In this document: positions 44,887 to 53,682 of the stretch, piece after piece
Numbering within the stretch: the stretch's first letter is position 1
Layout: each line of letters starts with the position of its first letter
Assembly: GCF_030813115.1 (NCBI RefSeq)
Contig: NZ_JAUSTY010000006.1
Coordinates: forward strand, 62,001-126,000
Source: Bacillus horti
GTDB taxonomy: Bacteria > Bacillota > Bacilli > Caldalkalibacillales > JCM-10596
Reading direction: 5' to 3'
DNA length: 64,000 nt
Program-made: the position numbers and the translations under genes
The notes under the pieces: model-generated
What the model was told of the DNA's origin: nothing
Databases searched by the model: none
What the model saw: only the letters and a program-made list of their open reading frames with translations

Positions 44887-46209
44887 TTGAACCATATAAG
44901 AACTGAAAAGTGGGCTTCTTGGTGGCAGGTAGCTCTATTTGGAGCTGGCTGTACAATCGGTATAGGCTTCTTCTTAGGATCAAGCATTGCCATTCAGAAA
45001 AGTGGTGTTTTCATCTTTATTATTTACCTTCTAGCAGCTATTTCAACTTGGTTTGTCCATGATGCTTTGGCACAGCTCACGATTCACTTTCCACAGAAAG
45101 GATCATTTCGTAGCTTTGCTAGAAATGCTTTTGGCCGCTGGGCTGGATTTGCTGTAGGCTGGATCTATTGGTTTTCGGAAATTCTTATTTTAGGAAGTAC
45201 TCTTATAGCTATTGGACTTTTTACACAGGTTTGGTTTCCTGATATCCCACTTTGGTTGTTGTCAGCAGGATACTCCTTTCTAGGACTTGCCATCCTTATT
45301 TTAGGAACTAGAGGAATCAATCAAACGGAAAATTTATTCGCTGTAATAAAAATTGCTGCTATCATCATGTTTATAATTGTAGCTATTATTTCTTTATTCA
45401 AAGATTCTTCCACAAGTAAATCTTTCTCAACACTCATAGAAAACGAATTAGCAAACGGGTGGAAGGGTGCATGGCAAGGACTTCTTTATGCCTTTTATGC
45501 TTATGGCGGTATTGAGGTTATGGGCTTTATGGAAACCAATTTAAAAGATGTGAAGGAAGCAACAAAAGTAGGAAGAAGCATGATTGGTGGAATAACACTC
45601 TTATACATTTCTTCACTTGCTCTCATTTTGCTAATTGTACCGATTCATCAGCTAACTCAAGATAGGAGCCCTTTTATAAGTGTCCTTGAATTGATTCACG
45701 CCTCTTGGTTCGCTTATATCTTAAATGGTGTTTTTGTTGTCGCTGGTTTCTCCATCCTCGTTGCCTCTTTATATGCGGCTTCCACAACTTTAGTTTCCTT
45801 AGCTGAGGACAGGGATGGACCAAGCTGGATAAAGAGAAAAGTAGGAAAAAGGGAGCATCCTATCTATGCCTATATCCTCAATGCTCTAGGTTTGTGTTCG
45901 GCTGTTTTACTTGCGCTCCTCATTCCAAAGGAAATTTTCCTATATCTTATAACAGCTGGTGGTTTGGTTCTACTTTATATCTGGCTCATCATTTTGTTCT
46001 CTTACCTACGACTTTTCAAAGAGAAGGAAAAAAGAAGGGTAGAAACATTAAAAACATGGTCAGCCATTTTTCTGATTGTTTTAGCCTTTTCAGGTAGCAT
46101 GCTGGAGCCTTCAGGGAGGATTGGTTTTTGGATTAGCTTAGGTATTGTCCTTTCTATGGTTCTTATTACTTTTTTGGTTAAGCGAGCTGTAGGGGATCAT
46201 GCTGGGTAA
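44887..46209 (+). CDS. APC family amino acid permease
   Basis: 440-aa membrane transporter with about twelve helices. The first helix motif GAGCTIGIGFFLGSS and the loop AKDVKEATKVGRSM-like NLKDVKEATKVGRSM are APC marks. It presumably takes up amino acids by cation symport; the substrate cannot be predicted. TTG start with GAGGAGGGC upstream; monocistronic. Confidence 0.9.
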   Translation: MNHIRTEKWASWWQVALFGAGCTIGIGFFLGSSIAIQKSGVFIFIIYLLAAISTWFVHDALAQLTIHFPQKGSFRSFARNAFGRWAGFAVGWIYWFSEILILGSTLIAIGLFTQVWFPDIPLWLLSAGYSFLGLAILILGTRGINQTENLFAVIKIAAIIMFIIVAIISLFKDSSTSKSFSTLIENELANGWKGAWQGLLYAFYAYGGIEVMGFMETNLKDVKEATKVGRSMIGGITLLYISSLALILLIVPIHQLTQDRSPFISVLELIHASWFAYILNGVFVVAGFSILVASLYAASTTLVSLAEDRDGPSWIKRKVGKREHPIYAYILNALGLCSAVLLALLIPKEIFLYLITAGGLVLLYIWLIILFSYLRLFKEKEKRRVETLKTWSAIFLIVLAFSGSMLEPSGRIGFWISLGIVLSMVLITFLVKRAVGDHAG

Positions 46210-46266
46210 AAATTAGGTACCATCTAATGGGAAGGGGGACGATACCTAAGAGAAAGATAGGTTATT

Positions 46267-47064
46267 CTATTCAAAATTTCTGTTAGCCTCTGCTTGAGTA
46301 TCCTCGTTTGTATGATGAGCTACTTTCGTGCTCCATACAGTAGAAAATGGACAAACAGTTGGAGTGCTCTGGTCATCCGGTAAAAAGTATTGTTGCCATT
46401 CAAGATTATCCTTCTGTCCATACCATTTCAATGAAGGGTGAACCGGAACCTGATCATAGCTTTCTAAGTTCTTTCGTATCAATTTTTTCATGTTTCTGCC
46501 AAATGGAGTAGCATCATTGATCTCCTCAAACACCCAGCGAGGCTGAAAAGCCAAAAGAAAAGTGGCAAATGATCGACTTTTACGTTTCTGATGAGCTGGA
46601 GTGGCACAAAAGGTAAAGTAGGGCTGACCATCAAAGCAAAATTCCCAAGATGGATGAGCAGGATCGATTGAAATTCGAGCTGGCCATAAAGTTTCGTCCT
46701 GTGCACTGAGCTGACTAAGGAAGCTCCAAAAAAGCTGTTCATACTCCTGCACACTAAGATTTCCTACTAAAGGATTTGGTTCAAAAAAAAGAACGAAGGA
46801 AGCATATTTACCTGTTTCCTTCGAGCAATGTCCATACTGCTTAAGAAGCTCCGCCGTTTGCTTGATAGCTTCTGTAGAGCTAGGTTCTGGGACAAATCCG
46901 AATCTTAACTGATTGCTTTGAAAGCCTTGACGACCAGGAATACAGGGAAACGCATTTATAGGGTCAAGCATCATGTTACTAAACTGATTATAGGCTTCTT
47001 GGGCCCACAGTGGAAGGCTATCTACATGTTCATCTAGCGATAACTTTGTATAGAGTTCAGCCAT
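46267..47064 (-). CDS. YqcI/YcgG family protein
   Basis: 265-aa cytoplasmic protein of the YqcI/YcgG family (PF08892). Marks are AFPCIPGRQGFQSNQLRFGF near residue 37, FEPNPLVGNLSVQEYEQLFW, and FTFCATPAHQKRKSRSF. A conserved-looking cysteine pair is near residues 40 and 150. The biochemical role is unknown. Monocistronic in a region with amino acid transport genes. Confidence 0.88.
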   Translation of the reverse strand: MAELYTKLSLDEHVDSLPLWAQEAYNQFSNMMLDPINAFPCIPGRQGFQSNQLRFGFVPEPSSTEAIKQTAELLKQYGHCSKETGKYASFVLFFEPNPLVGNLSVQEYEQLFWSFLSQLSAQDETLWPARISIDPAHPSWEFCFDGQPYFTFCATPAHQKRKSRSFATFLLAFQPRWVFEEINDATPFGRNMKKLIRKNLESYDQVPVHPSLKWYGQKDNLEWQQYFLPDDQSTPTVCPFSTVWSTKVAHHTNEDTQAEANRNFE

Positions 47065-47210
47065 GTTCTCCTCCTGCTTTTAGATTTTAGGGCATAGTAT
47101 GCATGGGAAGGAGTATAGGTGAATGCCTAATAGACGAAAGAGGAAAGCCAAAGGCTATATTTAAACCAACTATAAGCGTTGGTAATCGGCAAACTAGTAG
47201 GATTTAATCA

Positions 47211-47831
47211 TCACTGAAGAAGCAAAAGAAGAGCCTGATAGCCAAAATAAATGCCGAAGCCAATTAAAGAACAAGCGGCTAATGTTGAGATTACTTGAAG
47301 GATAGACTGATTTCCAACCTTATGAAAACTACTTGCAAACAGGGCGATGGCAACATCCCAGATAAAAATACCTAAGAAGATGCCTAGTGTATGCCACAAA
47401 AGCTGTATGTACCCAAACTGATGCATACTTTGAGCTAAGATTGAGCCGTATATTCCTAGCCAAAATAAGATATTCAAGGGGTTTAGCAAAGCGATGAAAA
47501 AGCCTGAACGAAAGGAACGCATACCCGTTTCTGTTTTAGGAAGTATGCTACTTTTCTTTTGGTTGATTAGTGTTTCAATTCCCGTGTAGACTAAAACAAA
47601 ACAACCAAAAAGCCAGAGGAACACTTTCATAAACGGGGTACTCAAGAAGTGAGCCAGCCCAAAATAGATAAGTAGCATGTACAATATATCCGCACACATT
47701 GCCCCAATTCCAATAAGCCAGGCGTGAAGAAATCCAAATCTAGCTCCTTTTTCTAATTGTGCAGCTGTGATAGGACCAACTGGGGCAGATAAGGAAACAC
47801 CAAGAAACATATACGTAAAAAAGGTAGGCAC
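47211..47831 (-). CDS. LysE/RhtB family amino acid exporter
   Basis: 206-aa membrane protein with six helices; the N-terminal LGVSLSAPVGPITAAQLEKG is the LysE/RhtB signature. It exports amino acids such as lysine, arginine or threonine. The GTG at 47831 has GGAGGG six bases upstream and aligns with family starts; an upstream frame to 47867 would include the RBS. Followed upstream by a DUF1989 gene in the same direction. Confidence 0.9.
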   Translation of the reverse strand: MPTFFTYMFLGVSLSAPVGPITAAQLEKGARFGFLHAWLIGIGAMCADILYMLLIYFGLAHFLSTPFMKVFLWLFGCFVLVYTGIETLINQKKSSILPKTETGMRSFRSGFFIALLNPLNILFWLGIYGSILAQSMHQFGYIQLLWHTLGIFLGIFIWDVAIALFASSFHKVGNQSILQVISTLAACSLIGFGIYFGYQALLLLLQ

Positions 47832-47921
47832 AATCATCCCTCCATAGGTAACAACTAACTTGTACACTCATTTTATTCATGGAGGGTATGGTGTAGAAGA
47901 GAATTAATGATTAATTGATGC

Positions 47922-48521
47922 TTATGTTATTTCTACCTGAATGGAAGTGCAATGGTAGCCATTACAGGCACTTTCAGCACAGGGACAAGCAGAAATCGCT
48001 ACAATTAAATCTACTTCAGCACGAAGCTCTGTAAAATCTCCAGCTTTGGATAAAGGTCGTTCTATCGAAATTTTACCTGAGGATGAAATTTTGGTATTCA
48101 TAAAAAGGTTAAGTGGATAATATTGCTTAGGGGACTGAATCTGAAAATTATTTAAGGCACGATTAAGATTATCGTAGCAGTTTTTATGATTAGACTTTTG
48201 GTAAAGCAATTCATACATTTCTGAGCGACAAGCTGGATTAATAAAATCATGCTGACCTACCGTATCCTTCACCACTTTTAATAAAGGGCGATAACGATTG
48301 GAATATATATAATCTCCTTCTTTCATTTTAAAGCTCCGTAGCACATCGAGAGTTACTCCAGGATCTAAGCGTTCTTGGATATCTTCTTTTACATACGCAA
48401 TAAAATCTGCTACCTGCTGACCTTCAACATCGATTACCCGTACCGTTTGACCAGCTGATAAGTTAAAGCCTATGCTTTCTGTAGCAGGAATCAACCATTT
48501 TTGCTTTTGGTTCATATTCAT
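47922..48521 (-). CDS. DUF1989 (urea carboxylase-associated) family protein
   Basis: 199-aa cytoplasmic protein of the DUF1989 family. The fingerprint is GQTVRVIDVEGQQVADFIAY near residue 24 and the C-terminal cysteine cluster ISACPCAESACNGYHCT, a likely metal site. Relatives accompany urea or amino-nitrogen metabolism. It precedes the LysE exporter in the same direction and may be co-transcribed with it. Confidence 0.85.
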   Translation of the reverse strand: MNMNQKQKWLIPATESIGFNLSAGQTVRVIDVEGQQVADFIAYVKEDIQERLDPGVTLDVLRSFKMKEGDYIYSNRYRPLLKVVKDTVGQHDFINPACRSEMYELLYQKSNHKNCYDNLNRALNNFQIQSPKQYYPLNLFMNTKISSSGKISIERPLSKAGDFTELRAEVDLIVAISACPCAESACNGYHCTSIQVEIT

Positions 48522-48590
48522 ACCTCCTGATAGTCTTAAGTCTCCTAAGCTAAGTATGGCTATGATAAAATAAAGCTATTCCACAGATAA

Positions 48591-48640
48591 ACTTTATCTT
48601 TTCTTAAGATTTAGTTATAACATTCTTTAAACGATATGAT
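48591..48640 (+). promoter_or_regulatory. Response-regulator box and promoter upstream of the VanR-like gene
   Basis: A 22-bp box (48591-48612) containing TTATCTT and TTAAGAT ten bases apart, followed by -10 TATGAT (48635-48640). The same box with two mismatches occurs at 50787-50808, at the same distance from the next -10. Interpreted as a VanR-like binding site with autoregulation. Confidence 0.6.
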
Positions 48641-48692
48641 TATGCTTAGTAAAGTAGCTTTGCACTAGACTACAAACAAGAGGATGATGAGC

Positions 48693-49379
48693 TTGAGAAA
48701 TATACTAATTGTTGATGATGATAAGGAAATAGGCAACCTAATTTCTATCTACTTAAAGAATGAAGGGTACACCTATACTTTTGCCCACGATGGAAGGGAA
48801 GCACTGGAGAAGTTTGAGAATGAACATATTGATTTGATTATTTTAGATATTATGATGCCTGAATTAAATGGCATTGAGGTATGTAGAAAAATTAGAGAAA
48901 AACATCTTGTTCCTATTTTAATGCTAAGTGCCAAAGCGGAGGATATGGACAAGATTACTGGTTTGATGACAGGTGCCGATGATTATATGATAAAACCATT
49001 TAATCCGTTAGAGCTAGTAGCAAGGGTAAAATCCCTGCTTAGACGATCCTTTCAATACGTGGCAGAATCAAAGCCTGCTGAGCACATTCTAAAATTAAAT
49101 ACAATTGAAATTAATAAATCCTCACACACCGTTATGATTGAAGGGAGAATCATTCCTTTAACCTCTAAGGAGTTTGATATTCTTTACTTGCTGGCAACAA
49201 ACCTTGGCCGGGTGTATAGTGCCGAAGAGCTGTTTCAGCTTGTTTGGCAGGAAAAATATTATGCCTCCAATAATACGGTCATGGTTCATATTAGCAACCT
49301 TAGAGATAAATTAGAAAAAGAGCTTGGCTATAAATTAATTAAAACCGTTTGGGGAGTTGGATATAAAATTGAAGAATGA
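48693..49379 (+). CDS. OmpR/VanR-like response regulator
   Basis: 228-aa DNA-binding response regulator. The receiver domain (residues 1-115) has the phosphoacceptor Asp in LIILDIMMPELNG, acidic pair DDD and the KPF motif; the C-terminus (135-228) is an OmpR winged helix (LTSKEFDILYLLA, NTVMVHISNLRDKLE). Sequence resembles VanR. TTG start with AGAGG eight bases before; an ATG at 48684 is too close to the RBS. Overlaps the kinase gene; controls itself and probably ddl-murF-alr. Confidence 0.88.
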   Translation: MRNILIVDDDKEIGNLISIYLKNEGYTYTFAHDGREALEKFENEHIDLIILDIMMPELNGIEVCRKIREKHLVPILMLSAKAEDMDKITGLMTGADDYMIKPFNPLELVARVKSLLRRSFQYVAESKPAEHILKLNTIEINKSSHTVMIEGRIIPLTSKEFDILYLLATNLGRVYSAEELFQLVWQEKYYASNNTVMVHISNLRDKLEKELGYKLIKTVWGVGYKIEE

Positions 49380-50538
49380 ATATGTACGCAGCCTGCGGCG
49401 ACAATTGCTCCTGCTCGTTCTCAATAGTTTTTTGTTGGCTCAAGGAGCTGTTTTACTTTTACTAGGTATAGCTGTGGTGGTGATGTCAGTGAATTCTGGT
49501 ACATTTGGCATCCTAACCATGCCCTTCCAAGCACTGATTTCCATGCTCTACTACACGGTGACACCTATTCCTGTCATTTTGCTTACTGACCTCATCCTGT
49601 TTGTTATCTTCCTCCTAATGCTTAGTTCCAAAAGAATGAATTTGCTAGCGCAGATCATGGTTACGGTAAAGCAAATGTCTCAAGGGAAATTCGATGTGTC
49701 ACTACCGGTAGATATAAAGGATGGCTTACCTAAAAACGAGATGAACATGCTAGCAGCTGACATTAATCAGATGGGAAATCAACTTGAAGCGTCTATAGAA
49801 GAAGAGAGAAAAGCGGTGCAAGCAAAAAATGAGCTGATTACAAATGTATCTCATGATCTAAGAACCCCTCTTACTTCAGTAATTGGTTATCTTCGCCTAA
49901 TCGATGAAGACCGCTACAAGGACGAAGTCGATTTACGCTATTATGTGAGCATAGCGTATGATAAATCCAAAAGGCTAGAGAGAATGGTCAATGATCTTTT
50001 TGAATATACCCGAGTAAGCTATGGTGGATTGGCCTTACATCGTACTGAAATAAATATTGTTCAGCTCTTAGGACAGCTAAGTGCGCAATTTTCTCCACAG
50101 CTTGAAGAGGCTAATATGGATATGAAGCTTTCTTTTTCAAAGGAATCCATCCTTGTCAAAGCAGATGGTGATAAAATCATGCGTGTATTCGAGAACCTGA
50201 TTCAAAATGCCATTAAATATGGAGCTGATGGTAAGAGGGTCGAAATCCGAGGAGAAGAGAAGAGGGGAGAAGCCGTTATTGAAATCGTGAATTACGGCTC
50301 AAGAATTCCAGCGGCTGATCTACCTCATTTATTTAATCGGTTTTACAGAGTAGAAAAATCTCGCGCTGAGCATACTGGTGGTACAGGACTAGGATTGGCC
50401 ATTACGAAAAGTATCGTGGAATTACATCGAGGGCAAGTATCTGTAAAAAGCAATGAATTCGAAACCAACTTTGAAGTACGTTTACCTCTGTCTAAACCAA
50501 AGCCTCAACTCGAAATAAAAGAAATTCAACAAGAATAA
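49369..50538 (+). CDS. VanS-like sensor histidine kinase
   Basis: 389-aa membrane histidine kinase. Two hydrophobic segments at about residues 12-45 and 60-85 flank a short extracellular loop, then HAMP, the H box VSHDLRTPLTSVIGYL, and an ATPase domain with N, G1 and G2 boxes (NLIQNAIKYG, GGTGLGLAI). The H box and small sensor loop resemble VanS kinases, which sense cell-wall stress or glycopeptides. It overlaps the regulator by about 10 bp. The start is uncertain (TTG at 49357 or 49369). Confidence 0.88.
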   Translation: MKNEYVRSLRRQLLLLVLNSFLLAQGAVLLLLGIAVVVMSVNSGTFGILTMPFQALISMLYYTVTPIPVILLTDLILFVIFLLMLSSKRMNLLAQIMVTVKQMSQGKFDVSLPVDIKDGLPKNEMNMLAADINQMGNQLEASIEEERKAVQAKNELITNVSHDLRTPLTSVIGYLRLIDEDRYKDEVDLRYYVSIAYDKSKRLERMVNDLFEYTRVSYGGLALHRTEINIVQLLGQLSAQFSPQLEEANMDMKLSFSKESILVKADGDKIMRVFENLIQNAIKYGADGKRVEIRGEEKRGEAVIEIVNYGSRIPAADLPHLFNRFYRVEKSRAEHTGGTGLGLAITKSIVELHRGQVSVKSNEFETNFEVRLPLSKPKPQLEIKEIQQE

Positions 50539-50562
50539 TGAAGATATATGGCTATTCCTTGG

Positions 50563-50610
50563 AGCTGTCCCACTAGTAGATTTGTCTACTTAGGGACAGC
50601 TTTTTTTGTT
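50563..50610 (+). terminator. Terminator after the sensor kinase
   Basis: AGCTGTCCCACTAGTAGA and TCTACTTAGGGACAGCT form a long stem, followed by eight T residues, so ddl transcription must begin anew downstream. Confidence 0.9.
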
Positions 50611-50708
50611 TGCTATCTTTTTTATATTGCTCTTAAGTCAGCATCTTTTGATTATTAATGAATGCTTGCTAGTGCTGCACTGGAACCATTGGATAATGGT
50701 TCATAGAC

Positions 50709-50772
50709 TTGACAAATCAAAAAATAGTCTATATCGTATTAAGTGTATTATATATAGCAGTACACTTAATAC
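50709..50772 (+). promoter_or_regulatory. Promoter-like site with perfect 12-bp inverted repeat
   Basis: -35 TTGACA (50709-50714), 17-bp spacer, -10-like TATCGT (50732-50737). Immediately after it GTATTAAGTGTA (50736-50747) and TACACTTAATAC (50761-50772) form a perfect inverted repeat with a 13-bp AT-rich centre. It may be an operator of an unknown regulator or an RNA hairpin in the leader. It lies 140 bp before the small peptide gene. Confidence 0.5.
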
Positions 50773-50786
50773 AAATAGTAAAGACA

Positions 50787-50836
50787 ACCTTATATTTTCT
50801 TAAGATTTTCTTTATCTTTTTTTTCATTTGTATTTA
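50787..50836 (+). promoter_or_regulatory. Response-regulator box upstream of the ddl unit
   Basis: 22-bp box (50787-50808) nearly identical (20 of 22) to 48591-48612, sharing TTTTCTTAAGATTT. TATTTA (50831-50836) stands at the same distance as the -10 of the regulator promoter. Suggests VanR-like activation of this transcript. Confidence 0.6.
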
Positions 50837-50911
50837 GAAATCAAGGGTAAGATGGTTTTAAAGCTAAGATATTCACCATCAAGACCCAAAACTTAATAAA
50901 AGGAGTGACCA

Positions 50912-50998
50912 ATGATGAGATTCTCAAAATGGTTATTTATGCTATGGTTTCTCGTTATCGTCATGATAGCTGTATTTAATCTTAACTTATCAGCATAA
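50912..50998 (+). CDS. 28-aa membrane peptide
   Basis: MMRFSKWLFMLWFLVIVMIA and VFNLNLSA: a basic N-terminus followed by one hydrophobic helix, no obvious cleavage site. AAAGGAGTGACC precedes two adjacent ATG codons, an excellent ribosome site. It is first in the unit that continues to ddl (111 bp later), after the shared regulator box. I do not recognise the family. It may interact with the sensor kinase or the cell-wall machinery. Confidence 0.6.
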   Translation: MMRFSKWLFMLWFLVIVMIAVFNLNLSA

Positions 50999-51108
50999 AT
51001 GAACAGATACTTAGAATAGATGAAATAGGTATTCGAATTCAATGAAATATACTCAGAATCAATGAACTAGAACACAAAAATTTACCCATAGAACGGTGGA
51101 GGTTTTAA

Positions 51109-52185
51109 ATGAAAAAAACGATTCTTGTCCTGTACGGAGGTCAATCTGTTGAGCATCAGGTATCGTTACAAACCGCTTACTCTGTGTTAAACGCTTTAGA
51201 TAAAGAAAAGTACCATGTTGTACCTGTCTACATTACAGAGGATGGAAAATGGTGTACCCTTTCTCCCTTAAAGCATAGCATTGCAAATGTTGAAGAACTA
51301 CAAACAAACAGCTTGAAAACGGTAGCTGGCTCCATAGCAGATTTACTAGTTGAGTACTTTGGCAAGGAGAACAAACCCCTTGTTTTCCCTGTCCTGCATG
51401 GACCACTTGGAGAGGATGGGACTGTACAAGGCTTCTTAGAGCTGTTAGATGTCCCTTACGTTGGAAATGGTGTGTTTGCCTCTGCTGTAGCCATAGATAA
51501 GGAAAAAACAAAAGTACTATTAAAGCAAGAGGGAATCCTTCAAGCCCAATCCATAACCATTAGAAGTCATGAGTGGAAGGAACATGCAGAGGAACTAGTT
51601 TCACTTATCGAGTCAAAGCTAGGTTATCCATGCTATATTAAACCCGCTAGAATGGGTTCAAGTGTAGGAATCAAGCTTGGGTATGATCGTACTGAACTCA
51701 AACAAGGTATCCTTGAAGCCTTTCAATACGATACAAAATTACTGATCGAACCAGAAATTATCGGCAGAGAAATGCAGGTTGCTGTGTTGGGAAATGACTA
51801 CCCTAAAGCGTCTGTCGTAGGAGAATTGAAAAAAGAGCGAGCGTTTATGGATTACAACGCTAAATATATTGAAGGTAAAATCGTTCCTGTTATTCCTGCT
51901 GAGCTTCCTGAGTCTGTACATGAAAAAATGAGAGATGTAGCCATTCGTGCTTTTAAGGCTTTGGATTGTAAGGGACTGTGTCGAGTTGATTTCTTTGTAA
52001 CCAAATCCTATGAGGTTATCGTCAATGAAGTGAATACATTACCTGGATTTACAGCGTTTAGTCTGTATCCCGCCCTGTGGCAAAAAACGGACGGAACAAC
52101 CTACTCACAGCTTCTTGAGAGGCTGATACAGCTTGCTTTAGAAAATAAAGAAAACACTCATCAAACAACAACCATAGTGAGGTGA
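51109..52185 (+). CDS. ddl: D-alanine--D-alanine ligase
   Basis: 358-aa ATP-grasp ligase joining two D-alanines for peptidoglycan precursors. The N-terminal LYGGQSVEHQVSLQTA, the omega-loop-region MDYNAKYIEG with the tyrosine of Ala-specific ligases, and the C-terminal VNEVNTLPGFTAFSLYP are visible. VanA/B-type lactate ligases and VanC/G-type serine ligases differ at these places (for example an arginine after GFT-x-x-S), so I call an Ala-Ala enzyme. RBS GGTGGAGG. It is followed six bases later by murF and is under the VanRS-like system by location and box. Confidence 0.9.
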   Translation: MKKTILVLYGGQSVEHQVSLQTAYSVLNALDKEKYHVVPVYITEDGKWCTLSPLKHSIANVEELQTNSLKTVAGSIADLLVEYFGKENKPLVFPVLHGPLGEDGTVQGFLELLDVPYVGNGVFASAVAIDKEKTKVLLKQEGILQAQSITIRSHEWKEHAEELVSLIESKLGYPCYIKPARMGSSVGIKLGYDRTELKQGILEAFQYDTKLLIEPEIIGREMQVAVLGNDYPKASVVGELKKERAFMDYNAKYIEGKIVPVIPAELPESVHEKMRDVAIRAFKALDCKGLCRVDFFVTKSYEVIVNEVNTLPGFTAFSLYPALWQKTDGTTYSQLLERLIQLALENKENTHQTTTIVR

Positions 52186-52191
52186 TTAAGC

Positions 52192-53592
52192 ATGATACAG
52201 CGTTCACTGCTACAAATTCAAGAAATGTTACAGGGGTCAGGGCTATTGGAGATACAATACAGCTTTAATATCACTGGGGTTTCGATAGATACACGTACAC
52301 TGAAACCACAAAACCTATATGTGCCAATAAAGGGAGAGCGATTTAATGGTCATCATTTTCTAGATAAAGCCATTGAACAAGGAGCTACGGCCACACTATG
52401 GAGCATAAATGAACCCAAACCGAATGTGCAGGATTTTCCTGTCATTTATGTCCAAGATACATTGCTTGCTCTACAACAGCTAGCTCATGAATATCGTAAA
52501 CAGTTAAAAACAAAAGTGATTGGTATTACAGGCAGTAACGGAAAGACGTCTACAAAAGATATCCTAGCAGCCATGCTCTCGAAGAAATATAGAACACAAA
52601 AGACAAAGGGTAACCTTAACAACCATATTGGTGTCCCTCTCACTTTACTAGAGCTCAAGGAAGATACGGAAATGGCTGTTGTTGAAATGGGGATGTCAGC
52701 TAAGGGGGAAATTGAGAAGCTTGCTAAAATGGCAGCTCTAGATGTAGCCATTCTTACTAATATCGGTGAAGGCCATCTGGATACCTTACACAGTAAAGAA
52801 AATATCCTACAAGCGAAGCTTGAAATAGTAACAGGCTTAAAAGAGGATGGATTGGTCGTTTTCAATGGAGATGATCCTTATTTGCAACACGGGCTAGGAA
52901 AGAGAGGAGCACTACCTCACACGATAGAATCCAAAACCTTCGGCATGAAATCAGCTCATTCCATCTATCCTACAGCTTTTGTAACAGAAGAAAGAGGCGT
53001 TTTTTTCACCATCAACGACTTGAACTCTCCAAGGATTTTCTTACCTATGTTAGGTAAGCACCAGATGATCAATGCCTTGGGGGCACTCGTTGTAGCCAAG
53101 CATTTTAACGTTTCATATGCCCATATTCAGAAGGGGTTAAATCATATGGAAGTGACAGGTATGCGGAACGAATGGATTCAGCTTGATGATTTTACGATTC
53201 TAAGTGATTGCTACAAATCTGATCCAATGAGTATCCGTGCTTCATTAGACATTTTATATGGAGTAAAAGGCTTTACATCAAAGATAGTCGTTCTCGGAGA
53301 TACTGGACAATATGATGTTAGCCTGCATGAGAAGCTTGGAAAAGAGTTAAGTACACAGCATATTGATTACGTACTCACTGTTGGGTCTTTAGCTAAACAT
53401 ATAGCTAAAACAGCAGCTACTAGATTCTCACAAGGACATGTCATTTTTTGTGCAGACCAGGATGAACTTCTTTTTGAAATAAAGAAAGTAATCAGTAAAG
53501 GCTCGATCATTCTAGTTAAAGGCTCACGTGGTAACCAGCTTGAGCACACCGTCTCTAAGCTAATGGAGCTATCTTTACAAAAGGTTAGCTAG
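52192..53592 (+). CDS. murF: UDP-MurNAc-tripeptide--D-Ala-D-Ala ligase (MurF), variant
   Basis: 466-aa Mur ligase that adds D-Ala-D-Ala to the cell-wall precursor. The N-terminal substrate domain has SIDTRTLKPQNLYVPIKGERF, the ATP loop is GITGSNGKTSTKD, and the carbamylated-lysine region LTNIGEGHLD is present. The usual C-terminal-domain motif DxYNANPxSM reads DCYKSDPMSI, an unusual variant. Six bases after ddl, so translationally linked. A second chromosomal murF may exist elsewhere. Confidence 0.88.
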   Translation: MIQRSLLQIQEMLQGSGLLEIQYSFNITGVSIDTRTLKPQNLYVPIKGERFNGHHFLDKAIEQGATATLWSINEPKPNVQDFPVIYVQDTLLALQQLAHEYRKQLKTKVIGITGSNGKTSTKDILAAMLSKKYRTQKTKGNLNNHIGVPLTLLELKEDTEMAVVEMGMSAKGEIEKLAKMAALDVAILTNIGEGHLDTLHSKENILQAKLEIVTGLKEDGLVVFNGDDPYLQHGLGKRGALPHTIESKTFGMKSAHSIYPTAFVTEERGVFFTINDLNSPRIFLPMLGKHQMINALGALVVAKHFNVSYAHIQKGLNHMEVTGMRNEWIQLDDFTILSDCYKSDPMSIRASLDILYGVKGFTSKIVVLGDTGQYDVSLHEKLGKELSTQHIDYVLTVGSLAKHIAKTAATRFSQGHVIFCADQDELLFEIKKVISKGSIILVKGSRGNQLEHTVSKLMELSLQKVS

Positions 53593-53682
53593 TCAAAGAC
53601 TTGTTTCCTTGGTAAGAGAAGGACTTAACAATGACTAAAGAGTGAGCATTAAAAAGGAGTTTACTAGAGAGGAAGATCAGGA

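Noticed and set aside
52485-52865. Antisense 126-codon frame in murF
   Set aside because: Fully covered by conserved MurF motifs on the other strand; no ribosome site.
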